From Pseudomonas graminis (GTDB lineage: Bacteria > Pseudomonadota > Gammaproteobacteria > Pseudomonadales > Pseudomonadaceae): 64,000 nucleotides of DNA. The stretch is from the NCBI RefSeq assembly GCF_900111735.1, contig NZ_FOHW01000013.1:1-64000 (forward strand), given 5' to 3'. The notes under the pieces are model-generated. The model was not told the origin of the DNA, ran no database searches, and saw nothing but the letters and a program-made list of their open reading frames with translations. The stretch's first letter is position 1. Each line of letters starts with the position of its first letter. Positions 1 through 9,381 of the stretch are shown here, piece by piece. Both the position numbers and the translations under genes were made by a program.

Positions 1-221
1 GGAGTGGGCCGAGCGGCATGGATGCCGCGAGAGCCGCCCCCCGCCATGGATGGCGGATGGCGGCGGGCCCACGGAGCGAGACCGGAGTGAAGGAACCCTG
101 AGGAACGAAGGGCCCAACCAGGAGCAGGCACTTTTGCTTACTTTTGGTGCTTTTCAAAAGTAAGTCGCCGAAGGCGAAACAGTCTGCCGTTAGGCAGACC
201 GCCGTAGATCTTGATCTTGAT
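1..221 (+). repeat. Structured dispersed repeat element, copy 1
   Basis: This intergenic element lies just downstream of the minus-strand dctM stop codon and recurs at 26241-26458. It folds on paper into an outer stem GTGGGCC (4-10) with GGCCCAC (66-72). That stem encloses hairpin GCGGCAT/ATGCCGC (13-28) and a stacked hairpin: GCCGCC (33-38) with GGCGGC (59-64) around CCGCCAT/ATGGCGG (41-56). After a conserved linker come a 10-bp hairpin (137-164, loop GTGCTTTT), a TCGCC-GAA-GGCGA hairpin (165-177) and a GTCTGCC/GGCAGAC hairpin (182-199). The second copy keeps the pairing while changing the bases in several stems, which implies selection on structure. It may start before the window. Function unknown. 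Long reading frames across it look spurious. Confidence 0.7.
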
Positions 222-245
222 GTGGCTCTAAGGACGAATGCACTC

Positions 246-1529
246 TCACGGCATCCCCAACCAGTTCGGCAGCGCCAGGGAAATGAAGGGCACATAGGTC
301 ACCAGCAGCAGAAACACCAGCAGGATCGACAGCCATGGCAACGCCGCACGGATGGTCTCGCCCAACGTCAGGCCCGTCACCGCAGACGTCACAAACAGAT
401 TCAGCCCCACCGGAGGGTGAACCAGTCCGATCTCCATATTGACCACCATGACGATGCCCAAGTGAATCGGGTCGATGCCGAGTTTCATAGCGATCGGGAA
501 AAAGATCGGCGCCAGGATCAGGATGATTGCCGACGGCTCCATGAAACTGCCGGCGACCAGCAGCACAATGTTCACCATGATCAGGAAGCCGATCGGAGTC
601 AGCCCTTCGGAGATGACCCAGGCGGTGATCTGCTGCGGAATCTGCTCCGTCGTCAGGACGTGAGCGAACAGCATGGCGTTGGCGATGATGAACATCAGCA
701 TGATCGACAGCCGGCCGGATTCCAGCAGCACTTTCGGGCAATCCTTGAAACTCATGTCCTTATAGACGAACAGCGCGATGAACGCCGAATACACCGCCGC
801 GACCGCCGCCGCTTCGGTCGGGGTGAACATGCCGCTGTAGATCCCGCCGAGGATAATCACCAGCAGCATCAAGCCCCAGAACGCCCGTTGCGCGGTGTGC
901 AGCCACTGGCGGAAGGTCACCCGTGGCTGGGCTGGAAGTTTCTTGACCCGCGCGACGATGTAGATCACCACCATCAGCGCCAGACCCAGCAGGATGCCGG
1001 GAATCACACCCGCGATGAACAGCTTGCCGACAGACGTTTCCGTCGCGGCGGCGTACACCACCATCACAATGGAAGGCGGTATCAGAATCCCCAGCGTACC
1101 GGCGTTGCAGATGATCCCGGCACCGAATTCTTTCGGATAACCCGAGCGAACCATGCCGGCGACGGCGATGGAACCCACGGCTGCAACGGTGGCGGGCGAT
1201 GAACCGGATAGCGCCGCGAACAGCATGCACGCCAGCACCGCCGCAATCGCCAGGCCGCCGCGAATGTGGCCGACGCAGGCGTTGGCGAAGTCGATCAGCC
1301 GCTGCGCCACCCCGCCGGTGGTCATGAAGGCGCCGGACAACAGGAAAAACGGAATCGCAAGAAAGGTGTAACTGTCGGAGGTTTCGAACAGTTTGATCGC
1401 CAGCGAACTCAACGAGTCCGGGCTGAACAGCAGAATCGAAACGGCGCCGGACAAGCCCAGGGAAATGGCGATGGGCACGCCCAGGAACATGAAAACGAAT
1501 AACAGCAGGAACAGGCAGATAACGGTCAT
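246..1529 (-). CDS. TRAP dicarboxylate transporter large permease, DctM-type
   Basis: The 427-aa protein is almost wholly hydrophobic, with about 12 membrane segments, and has the length and feel of a DctM subunit. Recognisable stretches are FLAIPFFLLSGAFMTTGG, SGSSPATVAAVGSIAV and GIIPGILLG-like segments. DctM is the ion-coupled channel of tripartite ATP-independent periplasmic transporters in the inner membrane. Its start overlaps the stop of the small-permease gene by one base, so the two are translationally coupled. It is the last gene of the itaconate-type cluster. By analogy with P. aeruginosa PA0884-PA0886 the likely substrate is itaconate or a related C5 dicarboxylate; that substrate is inferred. 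Confidence 0.92.
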   Translation of the reverse strand: MTVICLFLLLFVFMFLGVPIAISLGLSGAVSILLFSPDSLSSLAIKLFETSDSYTFLAIPFFLLSGAFMTTGGVAQRLIDFANACVGHIRGGLAIAAVLACMLFAALSGSSPATVAAVGSIAVAGMVRSGYPKEFGAGIICNAGTLGILIPPSIVMVVYAAATETSVGKLFIAGVIPGILLGLALMVVIYIVARVKKLPAQPRVTFRQWLHTAQRAFWGLMLLVIILGGIYSGMFTPTEAAAVAAVYSAFIALFVYKDMSFKDCPKVLLESGRLSIMLMFIIANAMLFAHVLTTEQIPQQITAWVISEGLTPIGFLIMVNIVLLVAGSFMEPSAIILILAPIFFPIAMKLGIDPIHLGIVMVVNMEIGLVHPPVGLNLFVTSAVTGLTLGETIRAALPWLSILLVFLLLVTYVPFISLALPNWLGMP

Positions 1530-2161
1530 CAGTGCTGCTCCTCGGCAGGATTGGCCAGCTTGCTCGCTTCAGCCGCTTCGTCGGCCAGACCCAACCCGGT
1601 CTGCCGGTGCGTCCAGATGCGGTAGAAGATTTCCAGGTAGCGAGCGATCACCAGGCCAAAGCCGATCGGTACGATGACCGTGATGTACGCGACCTTGATG
1701 CCGAACCGATCGAGGTCCTCCGCACCGATGCCGGCCACGAACAGCGCCGACACCCACTTGTAGCTGGCGACGAGGAACAATCCGGCATACGCCAGGCAGC
1801 AGGCGCACGCCAGCAGGGCGAGCACCCGCTGGACCGGCTTGCTGGTCTTCTTGACCAGCGCGTCCACGCCCAAGTGGCCGGCGGTACGAACGCCGTAGGA
1901 AATGCCGAAGAAGATCAGCCAGCCAAACAGGGCTTTGGTCAGCGACACGCTCCAGGTCATGCTTTGGGCGTAACCCATCAGGTGGTCGCCGATGCCTGCG
2001 AAGAAGTCGCTGCTGACGGCCCATTGATCGCTGAGGGAATAAAACACGGTGTAGATGTTGTTCAACGCCACGTAGACGAAAGTCACGAGGGTCATGGCAG
2101 CCAACAGGAAAGCGATGATGCCCTCCTCCAGATGCTCCCAGAGTCGCGTCAGCGGGTGCAT
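1529..2161 (-). CDS. TRAP transporter small permease, DctQ-type
   Basis: The 210-aa protein carries four hydrophobic segments, near residues 18-40, 80-100, 115-135 and 160-180. It matches the DctQ subunit that bridges the binding protein and DctM in TRAP systems. I chose the ATG at 2161 because a GGAG sequence lies about seven bases upstream. An in-frame ATG at 2167 has no room for a ribosome-binding site. It sits between the binding-protein gene (119 bp upstream) and dctM (1-base overlap). Its role follows from position and family. Confidence 0.9.
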   Translation of the reverse strand: MHPLTRLWEHLEEGIIAFLLAAMTLVTFVYVALNNIYTVFYSLSDQWAVSSDFFAGIGDHLMGYAQSMTWSVSLTKALFGWLIFFGISYGVRTAGHLGVDALVKKTSKPVQRVLALLACACCLAYAGLFLVASYKWVSALFVAGIGAEDLDRFGIKVAYITVIVPIGFGLVIARYLEIFYRIWTHRQTGLGLADEAAEASKLANPAEEQH

Positions 2162-2280
2162 AAGCATTCTCCGAACGAAGCCGAACCTAGCCGGGTGTAG
2201 AGACGGCCGTGAAGGCGGCCACCCACGAAACGGGTGGCCGCCGGGCCGTCACGGTCTGTAACGAGAAAGGACTGAAGGGC

Positions 2281-3336
<1,056 letters not shown>

Positions 3337-3458
3337 TCAGCATAGTGCAACGCCACCATGACGAAGCCCCGGTGTTTAGAGAATCTGCTTTTGTGAAAGC
3401 CGGCGTTCATCAGAGACGAACGCGATCTAAGCCGCTGACGGGTGCGACGAAGGCCGAC

Positions 3459-4283
3459 TCATCCCGCCGCCAACGCCAGCAAACGCTGGGCCCGCTGCAA
3501 GACCGGCGCGTCGACCATCTGCCCGTCTAGCTGAAACGCTCCCGCCCCTTTGGCCGCTGCGCTGGCATTGATCACCTTTTGCGCCCAGTTCAAGTCATCG
3601 GCGCTGGGGGCCAAAGCGGCGTGGATCACCGGCACTTGCGCCGGATGGATGCACAACGCGCCCCCATATCCCATGTCGTAGGCGTGGCGAATGGCACGGT
3701 GCAAACCCTTTGGATCGCCGATGGCCGGGTGAACACCGTCCAGCGGTGGCAGCAGATCGGCGCCCCGTGAATGCAGTTGCACCGCCATACGCGCCTGATC
3801 GAGAAACATCTGCGCGGCGTGGGTGCCGCTGTTGAGGTTCAGATCCAGCGCCAGGTCGAGCCCGCCAAATGACAAACGCTCGACACCCTCGGCATGGGCG
3901 ATCTGCTCAAGGGCCAGCAAGCCCTTGGCGCTTTCGATGATCGGCAGAACCGGTTTGCCGGTCTGCCACACCGCCGCGACGTGAGCAGCAGTCTCGACTT
4001 TCGGCAGCAGCACTCCGGCCACGCCCGCATGTTGCCGACAAAAGGTCAGGTCATCGGCATGTTCGGCATGGGTCGGCGCATTGACCCGCACCCAGACGCA
4101 AGCCTGGGGGTTGTCGTTCAGGAAGGCCGCAAGATTGTCCCGCGCCTGGCGCTTGAGGGGTTCCTCGACGGCGTCTTCGAAATCGACGATCACTGCGTCA
4201 GCGCCGGCCGCCAGCGCCTTGGCAAACCGCTCGGGGCGACTGCCGGGCACGAACAGTGCGGAGCGGATGATGGGTTGTGGCAT
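3459..4283 (-). CDS. ccl: HpcH/HpaI family CoA ester lyase, probable (S)-citramalyl-CoA lyase
   Basis: The 274-aa protein has the citrate-lyase-beta/malyl-CoA-lyase barrel signatures: RSALFVPGSRPERF at the start, DAVIVDFEDAV near residue 30, WVRVNAP, LLPKVE, PIIESAKGLLALEQIA and SFGGLDLALDL. Family members cleave beta-hydroxyacyl-CoA thioesters with Mg2+. In P. aeruginosa the counterpart in the same gene order (PA0883, Ccl) splits citramalyl-CoA into acetyl-CoA and pyruvate as the last step of itaconate degradation. An AGGAG site sits before the ATG. It lies 166 bp downstream of the CoA-transferase gene and upstream of the TRAP genes. The exact substrate is inferred from context. Confidence 0.88.
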   Translation of the reverse strand: MPQPIIRSALFVPGSRPERFAKALAAGADAVIVDFEDAVEEPLKRQARDNLAAFLNDNPQACVWVRVNAPTHAEHADDLTFCRQHAGVAGVLLPKVETAAHVAAVWQTGKPVLPIIESAKGLLALEQIAHAEGVERLSFGGLDLALDLNLNSGTHAAQMFLDQARMAVQLHSRGADLLPPLDGVHPAIGDPKGLHRAIRHAYDMGYGGALCIHPAQVPVIHAALAPSADDLNWAQKVINASAAAKGAGAFQLDGQMVDAPVLQRAQRLLALAAG

Positions 4284-4449
4284 GGTTGAAGCTCCTGAAA
4301 AAGGGTGTCATCCCGACGCTGTGGGCGCTTGCTCGCAATGACTGCATTCCAGCCGATAAAAATGGGCCGGATGTTCCAGCCTCTTTGCGGGCAAGCGCGC
4401 TCTTACAGTTACAAGCCGTGACGGTAGGCCCGCGCGGCAACGGAGAGGT
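4284..4449. repeat. REP-like sequences between the lyase and CoA-transferase genes
   Basis: This 166-bp gap inside the catabolic operon holds two degenerate palindromic units in opposite orientation. One is at about 4320-4345 (GTGGGCGCTTGCTCGCAATGA) and the other at about 4381-4408 (GCGGGCAAGCGCGCTCTTAC). They resemble the GCTTGCCCGCGA-type repeats found elsewhere in the window. Confidence 0.55.
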
Positions 4450-5649
4450 TCAGACCACCCCGCCTGCGGCCATCCGCGCCTGATCTTCAGCCGAAAACCC
4501 GAGCTCGCCGAGGATGCTGCCGGTGTGCTGGCCCAGGTCCGGCACGCCGTCCATGCGCGGCGTGAACGCGGTGTTGTGGCCCGGCGGCAGCAGCGACGGC
4601 AGCGGGCCGGACGGGCTGTCCACTTCGCGCCATCGATCACGGGCCTTGAGCTGCGGATGGTCCCAGACGCCCTGCATGTTGTTGACCCGGGCGTTGGCGA
4701 TCTGCGCGTCTTCCAGGCGGGCAACCACGTCATCGACGCTCAAGGCGGCGAAGCCGTCAACGATGATCTGCCGCAGCTCCTCGCGGTTTTCCGAGCGCTT
4801 GAAGTTCGCCGAAAAGCGCTCGTCGGTGGCCAGCGACGGGTCGAACAGGACCTTCTCGCAGAACAGCGCCCATTCGCGCTCGTTCTGCAGGCCCAGCATG
4901 ATCGTGCCGCCCCCGCCGGTGGGAAACGGCCCGTAAGGATAGATCGTCGAGTGGGACGCGCCGGCCCGTGGCGGTGGCGGCGCGCCGTCGTAGGCGTAAT
5001 ACATCGGGTAGCCCATCCACTCCACCAGGCTTTCGAGCATGCTGACGTCGATTCGGCTGCCCTGCCCGGTTTTGTCCCGCAGCATCAGCGCCGACAGAAT
5101 CCCGGTGTAGGCGTACATGCCGGCGGCGATGTCGGCGATGGAGCAACCAGCCTTGGCCATCTCGTTTTCGCCCGGGCCACCGGTGACCGACAGAAAGCCG
5201 CCTTCGCTCTGGATCAGCAGGTCGTAGGCTTTCTTTTTCTCGTAGGGCCCGCCTTCGCCGTAGCCGGAAATATCGCAGACGATCAGGCGCGGAAAGCGCT
5301 CATGCAACGCTTCGAATGACAGCCCCATGCGAGCAGCGGCGCCGGGCGCCAGGTTCTGTACCAGCACGTCGGCCTTGGCGAGCAGTGACTCAAGAATGTC
5401 GCCGGCCTCGTCCTGCTTGAGGTCCAGGGTCAGGCTTTCCTTGGAGCGGTTGGTCCAGACGAAATGCGAGGCCAGGCCGTCGACGCGCTGGTCGTAGCCA
5501 CGGGCGAAATCGCCGACGCCGGGGCGCTCGATCTTGATCACGCGGGCGCCCAGATCCGCCAGTTGCCGGGTGCAGAACGGCGCGGCGATGGCGTGCTCGA
5601 GGCTGACAACGGTGATGCCGTCCAGAGGACGCAGGGGTTGTTGAGTCAT
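4450..5649 (-). CDS. ict: Class III (CaiB/BaiF) CoA-transferase, probable itaconate CoA-transferase
   Basis: The 399-aa enzyme shows the family III CoA-transferase pattern: LRPLDGITVVSLEHAIAAPFCTRQLADLGARVIKIE at the N-terminus, WTNRSKESLTLDLK, and SIADIAAGMYA, whose Asp173 is the expected catalytic carboxylate. By position it equals P. aeruginosa PA0882 (Ict), which activates itaconate with succinyl-CoA. An in-frame extension reaches 5793, but it is translated REP sequence (5675-5806), so I start at the ATG at 5649. It is downstream of the MmgE/PrpD gene with the REP pair in between, and upstream of the lyase gene. Donor and acceptor are inferred from the cluster. Confidence 0.88.
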   Translation of the reverse strand: MTQQPLRPLDGITVVSLEHAIAAPFCTRQLADLGARVIKIERPGVGDFARGYDQRVDGLASHFVWTNRSKESLTLDLKQDEAGDILESLLAKADVLVQNLAPGAAARMGLSFEALHERFPRLIVCDISGYGEGGPYEKKKAYDLLIQSEGGFLSVTGGPGENEMAKAGCSIADIAAGMYAYTGILSALMLRDKTGQGSRIDVSMLESLVEWMGYPMYYAYDGAPPPPRAGASHSTIYPYGPFPTGGGGTIMLGLQNEREWALFCEKVLFDPSLATDERFSANFKRSENREELRQIIVDGFAALSVDDVVARLEDAQIANARVNNMQGVWDHPQLKARDRWREVDSPSGPLPSLLPPGHNTAFTPRMDGVPDLGQHTGSILGELGFSAEDQARMAAGGVV

Positions 5650-5674
5650 GTTTGTAAACCTCTTCACAGTCCCT

Positions 5675-5806
5675 GTAGGAGCGTGGCTTGTCCCGCGATC
5701 TGCTGTGAAGCAGCAGCAAATCAGGAAATCCGGGTATGCCTGACACCACTCGGTGTCTGGTTTGGCTGCCGTGACCGGCAGATCGCGGGACAAGCCACGC
5801 TCCTAC
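5675..5806. repeat. Inverted REP pair (REPIN-like) within the itaconate operon
   Basis: GTAGGAGCGTGGCTTGTCCC at the left end and its reverse complement GGGACAAGCCACGCTCCTAC at the right end enclose about 90 bp. This is the classic doublet arrangement of Pseudomonas REPs. It occupies the gap between the MmgE/PrpD and CoA-transferase genes. It could weaken read-through or stabilise mRNA segments, but nothing here shows which. Confidence 0.85.
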
Positions 5807-5825
5807 AAGGGGGATGCGTGTGCTG

Positions 5826-7175
5826 TTAGATCAGGTCAGTCAGATCCTGCGCATCGCGCAGCTGCCAGACCCGCTGAATCAACGCCGTGCCCTGCTCCAC
5901 CGTGCGGGCGCCGGAGAACGCCAGCAGTCGCTGCACCTTGTCCTCCAGCTCAGGCCGCGACAGGGTATTGCCCGGATCGCCTTTTGGCTCATCGATGCCA
6001 GCGCTCAACACCCGGCCATCGGTGGTGGTCACGATCACCCGACCCAGCCAGCGCGCCGGATAAGCACCATCCACTTCCGGGTCCAGCTCCATGGTGACCT
6101 TTTCGCGGAAGGCGGCGACGTCGGCATCGGTCAGGGCCAGGTCGCGGAACTCGATCAGCTGCGCGCTCCCATGGACCGCGATCAATCCGAGCACTGCGCC
6201 CATGGAAAACTTCGCCTGATGCACGGTCTGTGGCACATCGACCCGACCGAGCACATCAATGGCGCCCTGATGAACACGGGTGACCACCTTGGCGATCTGC
6301 TCATGGCGCAGGCCTTCGCGCTGCATCAGGTGCAGCAAGGCATCGGCCGCCGGATGGGTGTGGCGGCACGAGGCGTGAAACTTGAATGAGGTCTCCACCA
6401 GCGCCCAGCGGCTGCCGAGGCGGTCGGACAGCTTGGCGGGATCGCTGTCGCTGGACATCCCCGCCGCCATGCCCTGATCGCCTTCAAGAATATTCCGTGC
6501 GCCGGTCAGGCCGTCTTCGGTGAGGTAGGCCGCCAGCAGGCCATCGGCCGCCGCCTTGGCGGTGTGCAGCTGTTTGGAATCGGCTGCGTCACGGAGAAAT
6601 TCCCACAGCCCGGCGGCCTGGGTGCCCGCCGTGCCCAGCAGGTTGATGAACTGCTCTTTGTCGAAATTCAGCAGCTTGCCGACGCCCACCGCAGCCGCGA
6701 GGGTGCCGACCGTCGCGGTGGTGTGGAAAATCCGGTAGTGGGAGCGGCCCATGAATTCGCCGATGCGGATGCCGGCTTCGTAACCGGCGACCGACGCCAG
6801 CAATAAATCCTGCCCGGTCTTGCCGAGGTCCTGGGCCGCTGCGAGCACGGCCGAGAACACCACCGTCGCCGGGTGCAGCACTGAGCTGTTGTGCAGATCG
6901 TCCTGCTCGACCAGGTGCGAAGACGCGCCGTTGACCAGCGCGGCGAAGTACGCCGAGGTGCCGCGACCGCTGACCAGAATTTTCGCCTTGCCCTGCTGCG
7001 GGCCCATGCGTTCGGCGTAGCGCTCGAACAACGGAATCGGCCGCGCGCCCTGGCTGGCCAGCGCCGAGCCGATCCAGTCGAGGAACAGGTCTTCGGTACG
7101 GTCCAGCACAGCGCCGGGAATTTGCTCGTAGGTCAGCTCGGCGAGGAAACCCGCCAATGCCTGGGTGTGGCTCAT
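5826..7175 (-). CDS. MmgE/PrpD family protein
   Basis: The 449-aa protein has the 2-methylcitrate dehydratase-like fold markers: DWIGSALASQGARP near residue 35, NGASSHLVEQDDLHNSSVLHPATVV near 85, GYEAGIRIGEFMG, FHTTATVGTLAAAVGVGKLL near 150 and FKFHASCRHTHPAADAL near 260. Family members dehydrate or decarboxylate C4-C7 tricarboxylic acids. Here it sits where P. aeruginosa has PA0881, so an isomerising or dehydrating step that feeds itaconate (such as cis-aconitate or citraconate handling) is plausible but unproven. I start at the ATG at 7175 (MSHTQALAGFLAELT). It lies 10 bp downstream of the acyl-CoA dehydrogenase stop. Confidence 0.85.
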   Translation of the reverse strand: MSHTQALAGFLAELTYEQIPGAVLDRTEDLFLDWIGSALASQGARPIPLFERYAERMGPQQGKAKILVSGRGTSAYFAALVNGASSHLVEQDDLHNSSVLHPATVVFSAVLAAAQDLGKTGQDLLLASVAGYEAGIRIGEFMGRSHYRIFHTTATVGTLAAAVGVGKLLNFDKEQFINLLGTAGTQAAGLWEFLRDAADSKQLHTAKAAADGLLAAYLTEDGLTGARNILEGDQGMAAGMSSDSDPAKLSDRLGSRWALVETSFKFHASCRHTHPAADALLHLMQREGLRHEQIAKVVTRVHQGAIDVLGRVDVPQTVHQAKFSMGAVLGLIAVHGSAQLIEFRDLALTDADVAAFREKVTMELDPEVDGAYPARWLGRVIVTTTDGRVLSAGIDEPKGDPGNTLSRPELEDKVQRLLAFSGARTVEQGTALIQRVWQLRDAQDLTDLI

Positions 7176-7185
7176 TTCGGCGTCC

Positions 7186-8349
7186 TCAGAAGCTGCGTGG
7201 CAGGTCGAGCAGGTGCTCGGCAACGTAGGAAAGAATCAGGTTGGTGGAGATCGGCGCCACCTGATACAGACGGGTTTCGCGGAATTTGCGCTCCACGTCG
7301 TATTCGCAGGCGAACCCGAATCCGCCATGGGTTTGCAGGCAGGCATTGGCCGCTTCCCATGACGCTTTTGCCGCGAGGTATTTGGCCATGTTGGCGCTGG
7401 CACCGGCGTTCTTGCCGCTGTCGTACTCCTCGCAGGCACGCCAGCGCATCAGGTCCGCCGCTTCGATTTCGATATGCGCTTCCGCGATGGGGAACTGCAC
7501 GCCCTGGTTCTGCCCGATCGGGCGACCAAACACCACGCGGTCACGGGCGTAGGCTGCGGATTTCTCGATGAACCAGCGGCCATCGCCGATGCACTCGGCC
7601 GCGATCAGGGCACGCTCGGCGTTGAGGCCGTCGAGGATGTAGCGGAAGCCCTTGCCTTCTTCACCGATGAGGCTTTCAGCGGGCAGTTCGAGGTTGTCGA
7701 AGAACAGCTCGTTGGTTTCGTGGTTGACCATGTTGGCGATGGGCTGAACGGTCAGGCCGTTGCCGATGGCATCGCGCAGGTCGACGATGAAGATCGACAT
7801 ACCTTCGGACTTCTTCGTCACCTCGGCCAGGGGTGTGGTGCGCGCCAGCAGGATCATCAGGTCGGAATGCTGCACTCGGGAGATCCAGACCTTCTGGCCG
7901 TTGATCACGTACTTGTCGCCCTGTTTCACCGCCGTGGTCTTGATCTTTGTGGTGTCGGTGCCGGTGCTCGGTTCGGTCACGCCCATGGATTGCAGGCGCA
8001 GTTCGCCGCTGGCGAGCTTGGGCAGGTAATAGCTTTTCTGCGCGTCGCTGCCGTGACGCAACAGGGTGAACATGTTGTACATCTGGCCGTGCACGGTGCC
8101 GGAATTACCGCCGCAGGCGTTCACTTCTTCGAGGATCACCGACGCTTCCGCCAGGCCCAGCCCGGACCCGCCGTACTCTTCGGGAATCATCGCCGACAGC
8201 CAGCCTTCATCGGTCAGCGCCTTGACGAAGGTTTCCGGGAAGCCTTTCTGTTCATCGATCTTGCGCCAGTATTCGGCCGGAAACTGCGCACACAGCGCGC
8301 GCACGCCGTCACGGATGGCATTGAGGTCTTCGTTTTCGTAAGGGTTCAT
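7186..8349 (-). CDS. Acyl-CoA dehydrogenase
   Basis: The 387-aa flavoenzyme has the usual acyl-CoA dehydrogenase blocks: MIPEEYGGSGLGLAEASVILEEV near residue 50, LQSMGVTEPSTGTDTTKIKTTA near 125 (flavin-binding TEP/GTD), VFGRPIGQNQGVQFPIAEAH near 270 and the C-terminal THGGFGFACEYDVERKFRE. It matches the position of PA0879 in the P. aeruginosa itaconate locus, where it is not one of the three essential enzymes. A role on a methylsuccinyl- or related C5-CoA is a guess from context. The ATG at 8349 fits the family N-terminus better than one five codons upstream. A 63-bp gap separates it from the hydratase gene. Confidence 0.9.
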   Translation of the reverse strand: MNPYENEDLNAIRDGVRALCAQFPAEYWRKIDEQKGFPETFVKALTDEGWLSAMIPEEYGGSGLGLAEASVILEEVNACGGNSGTVHGQMYNMFTLLRHGSDAQKSYYLPKLASGELRLQSMGVTEPSTGTDTTKIKTTAVKQGDKYVINGQKVWISRVQHSDLMILLARTTPLAEVTKKSEGMSIFIVDLRDAIGNGLTVQPIANMVNHETNELFFDNLELPAESLIGEEGKGFRYILDGLNAERALIAAECIGDGRWFIEKSAAYARDRVVFGRPIGQNQGVQFPIAEAHIEIEAADLMRWRACEEYDSGKNAGASANMAKYLAAKASWEAANACLQTHGGFGFACEYDVERKFRETRLYQVAPISTNLILSYVAEHLLDLPRSF

Positions 8350-8412
8350 GGTGTCCACTCGCATCGGCCGGCGCCCATAGGGTCGGCGCGCCTGGCTGTA
8401 TAAAAGAAGGGT

Positions 8413-9252
8413 TCAGTCAAAAACGACTTCGGCGCTCTGGGCGACGCCGGCGTCATTGCCGGCCCACATCTGCGCCTTGCCTGGCTCGACGATTCGCCCG
8501 CCAACGCGAAACGCCGCAGGCACGTTGAGGGGGCGCACGCCGCGATAGGCGAAATGCCGCACGCGCTTGTCGGGGTTGGCGCGAATGAACGCGCGCAGGT
8601 TGAAGGTGGCGATCATCGGGCCATGCACGACCAGGCCGGAATAGCCTTCGGTGTCGGTGACGTAGGGGTAGTCGTAGTGAATGCGGTGGCCGTTGAAGGT
8701 TACGGCCGAATAGCGGAACAGCAGGGTCGGCGTCGGCTCGATGACCTCGCTCCACTCGCCCTGCTCTGGCGCGTCACCGCTAGTGAGCTTCGGCGGATTG
8801 GGCTCGCGGTAGACGATGTCCTGCTCTTCCCGCACGCACAGCTCGCCGTGTTGCGAGTAGTCATGGCGCACGGTCACGAACAGCAGCGAGCCGGTGCGGC
8901 CGTGCTTTTCTTCGATGTGCAGGATGGTCGACAGGCGATGGGCGTCAGCGCCGACATTCAGCGGCTGGATGAAGTCGACACGTCCGCCGGCCCACATGCG
9001 ATTGCGATTGTCCGCCGGGGGCAGAAATCCGCCACGGGCGGGATGGCCGTCACCGCCGAGGTGCGCTTCGAACACCGGTTCCTGGAAAAAACACCATTGC
9101 CACAGCGGCGGCAGTGGATCGCCCACGGCGGGCGTGGGCTCGCCAAAGGTGGCCGCGATGCGCTTGATCAGGTTGACGCTCAGATGATCCTGGGCTTCTT
9201 CGGTGCGGCCAATCCAGGCCGTGAAATCCACGGGTGACGCTGCAGCGCTCAT
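8413..9252 (-). CDS. ich: FAS1-like/MaoC family hydratase, probable itaconyl-CoA hydratase
   Basis: The 279-aa protein resembles mesaconyl-C4-CoA hydratase and HTD2-type hot-dog proteins. It has an N-terminal MaoC-like half and a C-terminal half with FNGHRIHYDYPYVTDTEGYSGLVVHGP near residue 200, the hydratase helix-loop with its Asp and His. In P. aeruginosa PA0878 (Ich) hydrates itaconyl-CoA to citramalyl-CoA. This gene is promoter-proximal in the minus-strand cluster and divergent from the LysR regulator gene, as PA0878 and PA0877 are. Function rests on family plus synteny. Confidence 0.87.
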   Translation of the reverse strand: MSAAASPVDFTAWIGRTEEAQDHLSVNLIKRIAATFGEPTPAVGDPLPPLWQWCFFQEPVFEAHLGGDGHPARGGFLPPADNRNRMWAGGRVDFIQPLNVGADAHRLSTILHIEEKHGRTGSLLFVTVRHDYSQHGELCVREEQDIVYREPNPPKLTSGDAPEQGEWSEVIEPTPTLLFRYSAVTFNGHRIHYDYPYVTDTEGYSGLVVHGPMIATFNLRAFIRANPDKRVRHFAYRGVRPLNVPAAFRVGGRIVEPGKAQMWAGNDAGVAQSAEVVFD

Positions 9253-9381
9253 GGGCGGGAACCCTCTGGGTTTGTTGTTATGGCCCGATCATGGAAGTGC
9301 GCCGGCATTCTGAGAATCCGCATTTGCGTATAGCGGCGTTCGGGTATGCTGAACGCCTTCTGCGACGTCCGGGCCCCCTCC
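9253..9381. promoter_or_regulatory. Divergent promoter region of the itaconate cluster and its LysR regulator
   Basis: This 129-bp gap between the hydratase and LysR gene starts should hold both promoters. It contains an interrupted dyad CCGC-N11-GCGG at 9318-9336 and the small palindrome TTCTGAGAA just upstream. Spacing and placement suit a LysR-type site, but this is a by-eye candidate only. Confidence 0.45.

Noticed and set aside
144..1202. Long plus-strand open frame across dctM and the repeat element
   Set aside because: It is antisense to a clear transporter gene, rich in Gln/His/Arg/Asp as expected from a shadow frame in GC-rich DNA, and starts inside the repeat.
5650..5793. N-terminal extension of the CoA-transferase
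   Set aside because: The 48 extra codons translate a REP doublet; the family N-terminus begins at 5649.
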